Below are positions 38,766-48,181 of a stretch of DNA of 64,000 nucleotides, piece by piece. Origin of the DNA: Marinovum sp. (lineage in GTDB: Bacteria; Pseudomonadota; Alphaproteobacteria; Rhodobacterales; Rhodobacteraceae); NCBI GenBank assembly GCA_022447495.1, contig JAKVBH010000015.1:1-64000 (forward strand), read 5' to 3'. The notes beneath the pieces were generated by a model. That model did no database searches, was not told the origin of the DNA, and was given only the letters and a program-made list of their open reading frames with translations. The position numbers and the translations under genes are program-made. How positions within the stretch are numbered: position 1 is the first letter of the stretch; the number at the start of each line of letters is the position of its first letter.

Positions 38766-40136
38766 CTAACCTGCGCCAAAAACCTCGCCTACAACCGTCG
38801 CCAAATCTGCCATCGGCATCAGACGCACCCCGTGTTCGCCCGATAGTTTTCCACCCGGCGGAACAATTGCCGACGTAAAACCAAGTTTGGTGGCTTCTTT
38901 CAACCGGTTTTCGCCCTGGCTGACCGGCCGTAGTGCTCCCGACAGCGAGAGTTCCCCAAAAACCACGCATTCTGCCGGAAGCGCAGTGTCTTCGCGCGCC
39001 GAGAGAAGGGCGACGGCCACAGCCAGATCTGCGGCAGGTTCGCTGACTTTCATGCCGCCGGCCACATTCAGGTATACATCCAGCCCCGCGAAGGGGATCG
39101 CACAGCGCGCTTCCAATACGGCCAAGATCATGGCCAACCGACCGCCATCCCATCCAACGACGCTGCGTCGTGCCTGCGCATGGGGTGAGGGCGCGACAAG
39201 GGCTTGAAACTCGACCAAAACGGGGCGCGTCCCCTCGATGCCCGAGAACACCACTGACCCTGGCGCAGGTGTGCCACGCTGCGACAAAAAGAGCGCGGAC
39301 GGATTGGCGACCTGGTCGAGGCCTGCACCTGTCATCTCGAACACGCCTATCTCATCGGCAGGACCAAACCTATTTTTGACAGCACGTAGGATGCGAAACT
39401 GATGCCCGCGTTCGCCTTCGAAGTAGAGCACGGTGTCGACCATATGTTCGACCACGCGTGGGCCGGCGATTTGACCTTCTTTGGTCACGTGTCCCACGAG
39501 GATTATCGAAATGCCACGCCTCTTGGCAAATGCTGTCAACTCATGTGCGCACGCCCGGACTTGGGCCACGGAACCAGGCGCGCTGCCGACGGTATCTAAC
39601 CACATCGTCTGGACTGAATCGATGATCGCGAGATCGGGCGCCTCTTCATCCAGTGTGGTTAGAATGTCCCGAAGGTTGGTTTCGGCACCAAGTTGCACCG
39701 GGGCATGGCCCAACCCCAAGCGTTGCGCCCGCATCCGCACCTGTGCTCTGGCCTCTTCGCCGGAGATGTAGACAGTCTTCAAACCAGCCTTGGCAAAACT
39801 GGCTGCAGCTTGAAGGAGCAGTGTCGATTTGCCGATGCCAGGATCGCCGCCAACCAGCGTGGCAGAGCCTGTGACCAAACCACCGCCGAGTACCCGATCC
39901 AATTCCGCGATTCCAGCGTGATGGCGGGGCGGTGGAGCGTCTTCGCTCCCTAAGTCGCTCAATTCAACAATGCGTCCGCGCGCAGGGCCAAGACTTGTTG
40001 ACGCAGCTGGGCCAGACGCGAGCGCGGTTTGCTCAGATAGCGTATTCCATGCGCCGCAAGATTCGCACTGTCCCGCCCATTTTGTGGTGATGTGCGCGCA
40101 ATTGGAGCAGATGAAAGTGGTCTTGGATTTGGCCAT
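38766..40136 (-). CDS. radA: DNA repair protein RadA
   Basis: RadA is a RecA-like hexameric motor that drives branch migration in recombination. The 456-residue protein starts with a C4 zinc finger (FICSNCAHIT, then GQCESCGAWNT). The ATPase domain has Walker A GGDPGIGKSTLLLQAA and the KNRFG motif. A Lon-like C-terminal domain follows, so it is full length. It heads the radA-cvpA unit. The promoter region carries repeats at 40244-40279. Confidence 0.97.
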   Translation of the reverse strand: MAKSKTTFICSNCAHITTKWAGQCESCGAWNTLSEQTALASGPAASTSLGPARGRIVELSDLGSEDAPPPRHHAGIAELDRVLGGGLVTGSATLVGGDPGIGKSTLLLQAAASFAKAGLKTVYISGEEARAQVRMRAQRLGLGHAPVQLGAETNLRDILTTLDEEAPDLAIIDSVQTMWLDTVGSAPGSVAQVRACAHELTAFAKRRGISIILVGHVTKEGQIAGPRVVEHMVDTVLYFEGERGHQFRILRAVKNRFGPADEIGVFEMTGAGLDQVANPSALFLSQRGTPAPGSVVFSGIEGTRPVLVEFQALVAPSPHAQARRSVVGWDGGRLAMILAVLEARCAIPFAGLDVYLNVAGGMKVSEPAADLAVAVALLSAREDTALPAECVVFGELSLSGALRPVSQGENRLKEATKLGFTSAIVPPGGKLSGEHGVRLMPMADLATVVGEVFGAG

Positions 40137-40243
40137 GCGCTCTCATGCCTGAGGCCCGCGCGGTTGCCAAGAGCGCGCGCATCTAATGGCCCACGCAATC
40201 GTATAATACTCAAACATCGTTGCGGTGGCTGCAAATAGTGCCT

Positions 40244-40279
40244 TGCCAGTGACTGGCACATTGCCATCCACATTGCCAT
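40244..40279. repeat. Inverted and tandem repeats upstream of radA
   Basis: TGCCAG-TGA-CTGGCA (40244-40258) is a perfect inverted repeat. CACATTGCCAT occurs at 40257-40267 and again at 40269-40279, a 12-base period. The word TGCCA therefore appears four times in 36 bases, in the 279-base gap between radA and pqiA. This looks like a regulator site, but the regulator is unknown. Confidence 0.5.
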
Positions 40280-40415
40280 GGCGAGCCGGGCGACGGGCTC
40301 AAACGAATAAATTCCAATCCCCCGGGTAGGATCGTAAGAGGTCGTAGGCGTAGGAAATACCTTTGAATTCTGCTACAAGGATTCGCGGTTTGTCACAGAC
40401 AGCAACGACTTAATG

Positions 40416-40865
40416 CTACTTTGTTTGAATATTTTGGCGCTGCGTGAACAGTGAACAGAAGAGAGAACCTACAACGCAGGCGGTAAAAAGATAAAGTCCC
40501 CAGGCCGTTTCGATGTGACCTAATCCCAGTCCTTTGACGATCGTGATATAGAGCGCGATCAAAAAGATATCGGCCATGGCGAGTTTCCCAAGGCCGGTTA
40601 GCCAAGGTAGCAAACGCTCATGGGCAAGGTCGAAATGCACCAGCGCAAGGCCGATTGTTTTCATATAGGGCGCAAACATCGCGAAAACGGTCACCGCCAA
40701 TGCGAGAAACACATCGCTTTGCCAAAGCACTATTAGCCCGCTGATCACTGAAATGTCTGAGAGGCCAAAAAGTGGTAGAAGACCGGCTCGCATCAACGGC
40801 GCGAACCAGGCGACGGGATACAGCGCCAGCAAGGAGAGGTTGAGCGCGACAAGAGCGTGTTTCAC
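40416..40865 (-). CDS. Paraquat-inducible protein A (PqiA) family
   Basis: This is a 149-residue inner-membrane protein of the PqiA family with about four helices. The conserved opening LALYPVAWFAPLM and the segment ADIFLIALYITIVKGLGLG are visible. PqiA proteins go with MCE-type lipid transport across the periplasm. It overlaps mlaF upstream. No MCE-domain gene follows, and the next gene downstream is radA. Confidence 0.85.
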   Translation of the reverse strand: MKHALVALNLSLLALYPVAWFAPLMRAGLLPLFGLSDISVISGLIVLWQSDVFLALAVTVFAMFAPYMKTIGLALVHFDLAHERLLPWLTGLGKLAMADIFLIALYITIVKGLGLGHIETAWGLYLFTACVVGSLFCSLFTQRQNIQTK

Positions 40866-41608
40866 CGAACCGCCTCAATGGGTCCCTCGGCGCGGCCATG
40901 GATGAACTGCTGAAGATAGAGGTCGTTGGCGGTGTCCATCTCGTCCAAACGCCCTGTCCATTGGATGACGCCGTCATGCAACATCGCCACGCGATCCGCA
41001 ATGGTCCGCACGGACGTCATATCATGGGTGATGGTCATGGTCGTGGCGCCCATTTCCACGACGATCTCGCGGATCAAATCATTGATGACACCCGACATAA
41101 TGGGGTCGAGGCCAGTGGTTGGCTCGTCAAAGAAAATGATCTCCGGCTCTGCGGCGATGGCGCGTGCGAGGCCCACACGTTTTTGCATGCCGCCCGAGAG
41201 TTCGGCGGGAAAACGGTCGGCTACATCTTCCTTCAATCCAACACGACGCAGTTTTTCGATGGCAATGGTGCGCGCTTCGTCTTTGGGTTTTTTGAGCGCG
41301 CCGCGCATCAAGCGAAAGGCCACGTTTTGCCAAACGGGCAGGGAATCAAACAAAGCGCCGCCCTGAAACAACATGCCAAATCGCGCCAGGAATGCATCTC
41401 GGTCGGCTTTGGCAACGTTTTGTCCGTCGACTTCGATTTTGCCACGGTCGGGTTCCACAAGGCCAAGCACCGTTTTGATCGTCACCGATTTACCAGTGCC
41501 AGAGCCTCCGATAATTACCATGCTCTCGCTCGTGGGGACATGCAGGTCTACGCCACGTAAGACCTGATTATTGCCAAAGGATTTATGGATACCATTGAGT
41601 GTGATCAT
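40862..41608 (-). CDS. mlaF: MlaF-type ABC transporter ATP-binding protein
   Basis: This is a 248-residue ABC ATPase of the phospholipid (Mla/Ttg2) transporter. Walker A is IIGGSGTGKSVTIKT, and the family mark MLFQGGALFDSLPVWQNVAF follows the Q loop. The ABC signature is LSGGMQKRVGLARAIA, and Walker B is IIFFDEPTTGLDP. The ATG at 41608 overlaps the end of the permease gene. It energises lipid movement between the membranes. Confidence 0.93.
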   Translation of the reverse strand: MITLNGIHKSFGNNQVLRGVDLHVPTSESMVIIGGSGTGKSVTIKTVLGLVEPDRGKIEVDGQNVAKADRDAFLARFGMLFQGGALFDSLPVWQNVAFRLMRGALKKPKDEARTIAIEKLRRVGLKEDVADRFPAELSGGMQKRVGLARAIAAEPEIIFFDEPTTGLDPIMSGVINDLIREIVVEMGATTMTITHDMTSVRTIADRVAMLHDGVIQWTGRLDEMDTANDLYLQQFIHGRAEGPIEAVR

Positions 41609-42390
41609 GCCGCGAAAAACACCTCTGTGAGGACGTAGTTCGATGCCAGGATAAGCACGCTGGCCGCGACGACCGCGGATTTTGTGGCGCGACCAACACC
41701 CTGGGCACCGCGTCCGGATTGCATCCCGAAGTAGCAGCCCATCAAGGCAATCAAGAACCCAAAGACCGCGCCCTTCACAAGGCCAGACCCCACATCCCAA
41801 AACTCGAGGAAATCGACGGTGTTTTTTAGATATGCTGCGGCGTTGAACTCCAGTCGGGTCACCCCGACGAGATAGCCGCCAAAGATACCGATGCTGTCGC
41901 CCACGGCGACCAAAACAGGCACCGCAAGTGTGGCCGCGAGTACCCGGGGTACTGTGAGATACTTCATCGGATGTGTTGATAGGGTCACAAGCGCATCGAT
42001 TTGCTCGGTCACTTTCATCGTCCCGATCTCTGCGGCAATGGATGAGGCGACCCGTGCTGCTACCATCAAACCGCCGAGCACAGGGCCCAGTTCGCGGACC
42101 ATACCGATTGCCACGATGGAGGGAACTACGGCTTCTGCACTAAACCGTGCACCGCCAGCATAAATTTGCAATGCCAGCGCCCCTCCAGTGAACAACGCCG
42201 TGAGGCCAACGACCGGCAAAGACAGCCAGCCAATTTGCACTAAGGCTTGGCCAAACTCACGCCAATAAAATGGGGGGCGCAGGATGTGTGATATCGTTTC
42301 AAGCGCAAAGAGTGTGACGCGACCGACGCTGGCCAATAGCCCCAAGATCACTCGTCCGATGCTTGCCAGAAAGGCCAAAACTCCGGTCAT
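41605..42390 (-). CDS. mlaE: MlaE-type ABC transporter permease
   Basis: This is a 261-residue permease of the MlaE family with about five helices. Conserved segments are [40 protein letters not shown] (given in part: [25 protein letters not shown]) and [11 protein letters not shown]. It starts with ATG at 42390, overlapping the alr stop, and overlaps mlaF at its end, so alr, mlaE and mlaF are translationally coupled. Confidence 0.93.
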   Translation of the reverse strand: MTGVLAFLASIGRVILGLLASVGRVTLFALETISHILRPPFYWREFGQALVQIGWLSLPVVGLTALFTGGALALQIYAGGARFSAEAVVPSIVAIGMVRELGPVLGGLMVAARVASSIAAEIGTMKVTEQIDALVTLSTHPMKYLTVPRVLAATLAVPVLVAVGDSIGIFGGYLVGVTRLEFNAAAYLKNTVDFLEFWDVGSGLVKGAVFGFLIALMGCYFGMQSGRGAQGVGRATKSAVVAASVLILASNYVLTEVFFAA

Positions 42391-43424
42391 ACGCCAACAT
42401 AGCGGCGTTTGTAGCGCGCCCCAAGGGAGGTGAGGATTTCGTAGCCAATTGTGCCCGACCACTCGGCCAAGGTGTCGACAGATTGGTGGTGCCCCAAGAG
42501 CTCCAACGTATCGGCGCCCTCTGAGGCGTCGGTGATGTCGACCCCGATGAGGTCCATCGAAATCCTTCCTGCGACCGGCACGCGGGTGTCATTGCAAAAG
42601 AGTGCTGCTTTCGGACCCATCGCGCGCAGAATGCCGTCCGCATAGCCAGAGCCGATAGTTGCAATACGGCTGGGGCGTTGCGCAATGAACGCATTGCCGT
42701 AGCCGACGCTTTCGCCAATATCGATGTCCCTTGTCTGGATGATCGGAATATCCAGTTTGACCACAGGTTGCGCATCTGCGAAGGGCATCCCTCCATAAAG
42801 ACCAATGCCGGGGCGCGTCATGTCAAAGTGATAAGGGGCACCCAAAAGAACACCGCCCGTTGCGGCAAGCGAACGCCGCGCATTCACACCGTCGATCATC
42901 TCACTGAATGCACGGTGTTGCATCGCGTTCATCGCATGATTTGGTTCGTCGGCGCATGCCAGATGGCTCATCACCAATCGTGGTCCTTGGCTCAGGGCAA
43001 TGTCACGCACAGCGGCCCATTCTCCGGGCTCCATACCAAGGCGGTTCATACCTGAGTCAAGTTGAATGCCAAAAGGTGCACCTGGCAGAGCTTCGACATG
43101 CCGCAACATCTGGTCCACCGAGTTGATCAGAGGGATCAAGCCGAGATCCCCGATCATGTCAGTGTCACCTTTCATGTGGCCCGAAAACACATAAATATCG
43201 ATGCCATCTCCCAAATGTTGGCGCAAGGCGGCGCCTTCTTCGGTCAGCGCCACAAAGAAACTGCGCGCGCCTGCTTGGGCCAACGCACGCGCCACCCGCG
43301 GGGCTCCCAACCCATAGGCGTCTGCCTTTACACAGGCCCCGGTTTCCACCGCGGAGAGTTTGTCCAAAGCACGCCAATTGTTGCAAATGGCGGCCAAATC
43401 TATGGAGAGCGTCGCTTGTGCCAT
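42387..43424 (-). CDS. alr: Alanine racemase
   Basis: Alr makes D-alanine for peptidoglycan. The 345-residue protein has the PLP-lysine in [12 protein letters not shown], the PLP-binding region [10 protein letters not shown], and the second catalytic Tyr in [25 protein letters not shown] follows. I chose the ATG at 43424. It is divergent from cobT and is coupled to the mlaEF genes downstream. Confidence 0.95.
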   Translation of the reverse strand: MAQATLSIDLAAICNNWRALDKLSAVETGACVKADAYGLGAPRVARALAQAGARSFFVALTEEGAALRQHLGDGIDIYVFSGHMKGDTDMIGDLGLIPLINSVDQMLRHVEALPGAPFGIQLDSGMNRLGMEPGEWAAVRDIALSQGPRLVMSHLACADEPNHAMNAMQHRAFSEMIDGVNARRSLAATGGVLLGAPYHFDMTRPGIGLYGGMPFADAQPVVKLDIPIIQTRDIDIGESVGYGNAFIAQRPSRIATIGSGYADGILRAMGPKAALFCNDTRVPVAGRISMDLIGVDITDASEGADTLELLGHHQSVDTLAEWSGTIGYEILTSLGARYKRRYVGV

Positions 43425-43508
43425 GGCTCTTGTCTCTTTTGCGCGCGCGCCAAGGTCAAGCGGGAATCGATGATTGCACGTGTCACATCTGAGGGCTAAG
43501 GAACCGAT

Positions 43509-44525
43509 ATGACACTGACACTTGACACCGACTTCGCGGCTGCGTTGCAGGCCAAAATCGACACCAAGACCAAACCTTTGGGCGCGCTGGGCCGCGTTGA
43601 AGAGTTGGCCGCTCAAGTGGCGATCTTGCAGGGCACGCTCTCGCCGCGGATGGAAAACTGCCAATTAACGATCTTTGCAGCCGACCACGGCCTGGCCGCA
43701 GAGGGTGTTTCTGCCTTTCCAGCCGAGGTCACACGCCAAATGGTGCTCAACTTTGCCGGCGGTGGCGCGGCGGCCAATGTGTTCACCAACGCAAACGGGG
43801 TTGCGCTTCAAGTGGTCAATGCCGGTGTGATGGGCGGCGCATTCGATATGCCCGGTGTGCGCGACGCGCCAATTGCCGAAGGCACAGCCTCGGCTCTTAA
43901 AGGCCCAGCTATGACGTCCGAGCAGGTGCAGCAAGCCCTGGAAACCGGGCGTGAGTTCGGTCAGGCAGGTGACTTCGATGCCATGGCTTTTGGTGAAATG
44001 GGCATCGGGAATACGTCGTCTGCGACGCTCATTGCGCATCGCCTCTTGGGGCTGCCGGTCGCTGATCTCGTCGGCCGGGGAACCGGCGTCGATGATGCAG
44101 GCCTCGCGCATAAGCAATCAGTGCTGGAGGCCGCATCGGCCCGTGTCCCAGATGAGTTGTCCGCGGAAGATGTACTGCAAGAATTCGGTGGTTTTGAGAT
44201 CGCTATGATTGCAGGCGCCATGATCGGTGCGGCAGATGCCAAACGGGTCGTTCTCGTGGACGGATTTATTGCCTCGGCGGGCGCGCTCATTGCGGCACGG
44301 ATTGCGCCAGAGAGCCGAAAAGCAATGGTCTTTGCGCATCATTCCGCGGAAGCGGGTCACGGCGCGATCCTGTCCGCCATGGAGGCACAGCCGCTTTTAC
44401 ATCTCGGATTGCGCTTGGGTGAAGGCACAGGCACCGCACTGGCGTGGCCTTTGGTCAAAGCGGCGGTGTCCATGCTCAATGACATGGCGTCCTTCACCGA
44501 TGCGGGCGTGTCCGAAAAATCATGA
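43509..44525 (+). CDS. cobT: Nicotinate-nucleotide-dimethylbenzimidazole phosphoribosyltransferase
   Basis: CobT makes alpha-ribazole phosphate, the lower-ligand precursor of cobalamin. The 338-residue protein has [42 protein letters not shown] and [12 protein letters not shown]. It starts the cobT-cobS-cobC unit; the stop overlaps the cobS start. No cobalamin riboswitch is visible in the 84 bases between it and alr. Confidence 0.96.
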   Translation: MTLTLDTDFAAALQAKIDTKTKPLGALGRVEELAAQVAILQGTLSPRMENCQLTIFAADHGLAAEGVSAFPAEVTRQMVLNFAGGGAAANVFTNANGVALQVVNAGVMGGAFDMPGVRDAPIAEGTASALKGPAMTSEQVQQALETGREFGQAGDFDAMAFGEMGIGNTSSATLIAHRLLGLPVADLVGRGTGVDDAGLAHKQSVLEAASARVPDELSAEDVLQEFGGFEIAMIAGAMIGAADAKRVVLVDGFIASAGALIAARIAPESRKAMVFAHHSAEAGHGAILSAMEAQPLLHLGLRLGEGTGTALAWPLVKAAVSMLNDMASFTDAGVSEKS

Positions 44526-45274
44526 GCTGGGAAGCGCAGCGACTCGGGCTCGCGCTCCAATTCATGACCCGACTGCCAGTGCCCTGGCACGTCGAGTACA
44601 GCGCTGAAGCGCAAGCCGATTCGGCGCGATATTATCCACTCGTTGGTGTCGTTGTCGGCAGTATTGCCGCATTTGTTCTTTGGATTGCCCAGCTGATCTG
44701 GGCATGGCCGATTGCGGTTATCATGGCGGTTGCGACCGCCGTCTGGATCACCGGCGCGCTTCATGAGGATGGGTTGGCCGATACCGCCGATGGCCTTGGT
44801 GGTGCGGCAACTCGTGAACGGGCTCTCGACATTATGCGCGATAGCTCCATCGGCGTTTATGGGCTGATTGCTTTGCTCGTTGTGGTGTCTCTGAAGGTCT
44901 TCGCGCTCTTCTCTATGTCGTTTTTGACAGCTTACGGTGCACTTTTACTGGCGCACGTGATCAGCCGCTACGCCCCAGTCGCCCTCATCCATTTCATGAC
45001 CTATGCCCGGCGCGAAGGCGCAAAGTTTGCGACCCCAAGTATCTCATCTGGCGGGCATGGCCTTGGTCTCCTCACTGCGGTTGTCTTTGGCGTTGTGGGT
45101 ATGGTGTTTCTAGGGTGGTCGCTGTTGCTCGGGCTGCTCATTGCGAGCTTGGCGGTGCTTTGGCTCAGCTGGCGCGCGCAAAACAAGCTCGGAGGTTACA
45201 CGGGCGATATCCTGGGTGCGAGCCAGCAACTCGCTGAACTTGGCATCTATTTGGGGCTGATCGCATGGGCCTGA
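44522..45274 (+). CDS. cobS: Adenosylcobinamide-GDP ribazoletransferase (cobalamin synthase)
   Basis: This is a 250-residue membrane enzyme that joins adenosylcobinamide-GDP to alpha-ribazole. About seven helices are predicted. The family segments are QFMTRLPVPW, HEDGLADTADGLGGAATRERALDIMRDSSIG (in parts) and GGYTGDILGASQQLAE near the C-terminus. It overlaps cobT upstream and cobC downstream. Confidence 0.95.
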   Translation: MSWEAQRLGLALQFMTRLPVPWHVEYSAEAQADSARYYPLVGVVVGSIAAFVLWIAQLIWAWPIAVIMAVATAVWITGALHEDGLADTADGLGGAATRERALDIMRDSSIGVYGLIALLVVVSLKVFALFSMSFLTAYGALLLAHVISRYAPVALIHFMTYARREGAKFATPSISSGGHGLGLLTAVVFGVVGMVFLGWSLLLGLLIASLAVLWLSWRAQNKLGGYTGDILGASQQLAELGIYLGLIAWA

Positions 45275-45753
45275 CGTTCATCAGACATACGCAGCCCGAT
45301 GTCGCCAAGGGCATGTGCTATGGCCGGACCGATTTGGACGTCGCTGATAGCTTTCTCGACGATGCCAAGCGGGCCGTGGCTTCGCTAGGCGCACATAGGG
45401 CTATCTTCACGTCACCTCTGAAAAGATGCCGTAAACTATCTGATTTTATTGGAGAAAGCGAAGTTCTAGATGCGGTCATCGAAATGGATTTCGGAGCGTG
45501 GGAAATGGTGCCGTGGGACGCAGTGCCGCGCGATGAGTTGAATGCATGGGCGGCTGACTTTGACCACGCAAAACCCCATGGCGGCGAGAGCGTCGCAGAG
45601 CTGCGCACGCGTGTTGAAGCAGGGATTTCCGAGCTTCCGGACGGCTCTTTGATTGTTACACATCATGGGGTGATCAAAGCCGCAGCGGTCATTTTTGATC
45701 ATCCTGAAGGCTGGGACATCACTGTCGGATTTGGTGAGAGCATCCGCTTCTAG
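45265..45753 (+). CDS. cobC: Alpha-ribazole phosphatase family histidine phosphatase
   Basis: This is a 162-residue phosphoglycerate-mutase-like phosphatase. The catalytic phospho-His is in TFIRHTQPD (RHT instead of the usual RHG), the acid is in EMDFGAWEM, and the second His is in VTHHGVIK. It is placed in the cobT-cobS unit with overlap, so removal of the phosphate of alpha-ribazole phosphate is the likely job. The 3' end overlaps dnaB by four bases tail to tail. Confidence 0.85.
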   Translation: MGLTFIRHTQPDVAKGMCYGRTDLDVADSFLDDAKRAVASLGAHRAIFTSPLKRCRKLSDFIGESEVLDAVIEMDFGAWEMVPWDAVPRDELNAWAADFDHAKPHGGESVAELRTRVEAGISELPDGSLIVTHHGVIKAAAVIFDHPEGWDITVGFGESIRF

Positions 45754-47237
45754 AAAGTCTGATCCCCGCCTGCCTGCCAGGATTTGACCAAGTTGCCAAA
45801 GCGTGTGAATTGGCTCTCGAAGCTGAGCTCGACCGTGCCAATTGGACCATGGCGTTGCTTGCCAATGATGACTTCGGCCTTTCCATGCAATCTGGACATG
45901 GCCGTCTGCCATTCCGCCATTTTCTCCAGATCATCGTCACTCGGTTTCTCGCGCTCTTTGTAATACTCTTCGCGATAGACGAACATCACGACGTCGGCGT
46001 CCTGCTCGATGGAGCCGGACTCCCGCAAGTCAGAGAGTTGCGGGCGTTTATCGTCACGCGACTCAACCTGACGTGACAGCTGGGAGAGTGCGATGACAGG
46101 TATTTCCAGCTCTTTAGCGATTGCCTTGAGACCCATGGAAATCTCACCGATTTCCTGGACCCGATTGTCGGACGTCCCGCGCACCAACTGAAGGTAGTCT
46201 ACGATCAACACATCAAGCCCGTGGGTCCGTTTGAGGCGGCGGGCGCGGGCAGTAAGTTGGGCAATCGGAATGGCCGCCGTGTCATCGATAAAGAGCGGAC
46301 AGGCTTCAAGCGCTTTTGCAGCATCAACAAAGCGTCGGAATTCTTGTTCGTTCATGTCGCCTTGGCGGATCTTGTGAGACGAGATCTCAGAGGCCTCGGC
46401 GAGAATACGTCCTGCCAATTGCTCCGCTGACATCTCAAGCGAGAAGAACCCTACGACGCCACCTTCCACGGCGCCTTCGCGCCCATCTGGTAGAACGCCT
46501 TTCCTATAGTTTTTGGCCACGTTGAAAGCGATGTTCGTTGCCAGCGATGTTTTTCCCATGGAGGGGCGGCCGGCAAGGATCAAAAGATCCGATTTGTGTA
46601 ATCCACCGAGCTTGGTGTCGAGATCGATGAGCTGAGTTGGGACGCCCGCCAAGCCCCCGTCACGTTGATAGGCCGCGTTTGCCACGTTGACCGCGTCAGT
46701 CACCGCTTTCAGAAAGCTAGTGAACCCGCCCTCTGATTGACCGCTTTCGGCAAGTTTGTAGAGCGCCTGTTCTGCTTCGACGATCTGATCTTTTGGCTCG
46801 GAAGCTACCTCGACCCGTGCCGCTTTTGTGGAGATGTCGCGCCCCAGCGAGATGAGATCGCGTCTCACCGCCAGATCGTAAATCATCTGGGCATAATCAC
46901 GTACTGCAAACGCAGAGATCGCAGCCCCAGCCAGGCTCGCCAGATAGGCAGGCCCCCCGAGCTCTTTGAGGCCCTCATCCTCTTCCATAAACGCCTTCAG
47001 CGTCACAGGAGATGCCAACGCGTTTTTAGAAATGCGCGCAGAGGCGATCTCGAAAATGCGAGTATGCACGGGCTCATAAAAGTGCTTGGGCCCGATCATC
47101 GAAGCGACACGATCGTAGATGTCATTGTTGGTCAGGATCGCCCCAAGCAGCTGCTGCTCCGCTTCAATGGAATGCGGCATTGTGGCTTCGTCTTGGACGG
47201 CCACGCCCGTGGGGTTTATGGTTGTGATCTCGTTCAT
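45750..47237 (-). CDS. dnaB: Replicative DNA helicase DnaB
   Basis: DnaB is the hexameric 5'-3' helicase of the replication fork. The 495-residue protein has the N-terminal domain (about 20-130, PHSIEAEQQLLGAILTN), a linker and the RecA-like domain. Walker A is LAGRPSMGKTSLATNIAF, and VDYLQLV is in the Walker B strand. SQLSRQVESR is the arginine-finger region. It is full length and sits opposite the pyrE side. Confidence 0.98.
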   Translation of the reverse strand: MNEITTINPTGVAVQDEATMPHSIEAEQQLLGAILTNNDIYDRVASMIGPKHFYEPVHTRIFEIASARISKNALASPVTLKAFMEEDEGLKELGGPAYLASLAGAAISAFAVRDYAQMIYDLAVRRDLISLGRDISTKAARVEVASEPKDQIVEAEQALYKLAESGQSEGGFTSFLKAVTDAVNVANAAYQRDGGLAGVPTQLIDLDTKLGGLHKSDLLILAGRPSMGKTSLATNIAFNVAKNYRKGVLPDGREGAVEGGVVGFFSLEMSAEQLAGRILAEASEISSHKIRQGDMNEQEFRRFVDAAKALEACPLFIDDTAAIPIAQLTARARRLKRTHGLDVLIVDYLQLVRGTSDNRVQEIGEISMGLKAIAKELEIPVIALSQLSRQVESRDDKRPQLSDLRESGSIEQDADVVMFVYREEYYKEREKPSDDDLEKMAEWQTAMSRLHGKAEVIIGKQRHGPIGTVELSFESQFTRFGNLVKSWQAGGDQTF

Positions 47238-47438
47238 ACCGGCCCGCCCAACTGCTCGACGCGTGATTTGGTGTTGTTGCGATTTGATACCCTATACAAC
47301 ATGTCTGCGCTACGAGGATAACCTTGGGGATGTTCCGCAGGGATAAGTGCCAGCAGATTGTCGCTTGCCCATCAACTCGTCGACATAGTGTAGCCAATCA
47401 GGCGCCTCGTGCCAAATGTTGATTGACCAATTGAGTCG

Positions 47439-47454
47439 TTGTGGACTTGTCCAC
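47439..47454. promoter_or_regulatory. Palindrome with DnaA-box-like halves between pyrE and dnaB
   Basis: TGTGGAC-TT-GTCCACA is a perfect seven-base inverted repeat. Its right half, TTGTCCACA (47446-47454), differs by one base from the DnaA box TTATCCACA. ATCCACA at 47458-47464 adds a partial third copy. It lies in the noncoding gap between the pyrE end and the dnaB start. Function is inferred and weak. Confidence 0.35.
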
Positions 47455-47482
47455 ATGCATCCACAGGGCACCTTTTCGAAGT

Positions 47483-48160
47483 TTATTTTGCGTTCTCTGA
47501 CTGCCACTTACGAGGGTCGTTCAAAAACTTCTCAACCTCCGTCAGAGTTTCATTATCGAAAAGCGCGCGATCCTTGGCCACAGCCAAGACATCCCACCAC
47601 GTGCAAAGCGCGTGCAGAGACACGCCGTGGTCACCCAAGGTCTTCTCGGTCTCTGGGAAGATGCCGTAGTAAAAAATAACCGCCGTGTGGCCGCACGTGG
47701 CCCCGGTTTCGCGGATGGCGTCGACAAACGACAGCTTCGAGCCGCCATCGGTTGTCAGGTCCTCGACAAGAAGCACTCTATCGCCCTCGTGCATTGCTCC
47801 TTCAATGCGTGCATTGCGGCCATATCCCTTTGGCTTTTTACGCACATAGCTCATTGGCAGAGCCATCCGCTCCGCCACAAACGCGGCAAATGGAATACCC
47901 GCAGTCTCCCCTCCGGCGATGTTGTCAAAGGCTTCAAAACCCGCGTCGCGCATGACCGTCGTGACCAAAAAATCCATTAAAGTCGAGCGGATGCGGGGGA
48001 AAGAAATCAACTTGCGGCAGTCGACATAAGAGGGTGACGGCAAGCCCGAGGACAGTGTGTAGGGCTCTCGCGTGTTGAAATTGACCGCCCCGATTTCCAA
48101 CAGCATAGACGCCGTCAGTCGCGCGATTTCTTCTTTGGTTGGGTAGGTCGTCGGGATCAT
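47483..48160 (-). CDS. pyrE: Orotate phosphoribosyltransferase
   Basis: PyrE joins orotate to PRPP to form OMP in pyrimidine synthesis. The 225-residue protein has [35 protein letters not shown] and the PRPP loop [18 protein letters not shown]. It follows pyrC by 21 bases on the same strand, so the two form a pyrimidine operon. Length is slightly above the E. coli enzyme. Confidence 0.96.
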   Translation of the reverse strand: MIPTTYPTKEEIARLTASMLLEIGAVNFNTREPYTLSSGLPSPSYVDCRKLISFPRIRSTLMDFLVTTVMRDAGFEAFDNIAGGETAGIPFAAFVAERMALPMSYVRKKPKGYGRNARIEGAMHEGDRVLLVEDLTTDGGSKLSFVDAIRETGATCGHTAVIFYYGIFPETEKTLGDHGVSLHALCTWWDVLAVAKDRALFDNETLTEVEKFLNDPRKWQSENAK

Positions 48161-48181
48161 GTGAAAGCCTCAAGCAAAGCG

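Noticed and set aside
38757-38771. CtrA-like TTAAGCGCTAAC near radA and cvpA
   Set aside because: Spacing between the half-sites is too short, and it overlaps the end of radA.
43425-43508. Cobalamin riboswitch before cobT
   Set aside because: The gap is only 84 bases and shows no B12-box-like sequence.
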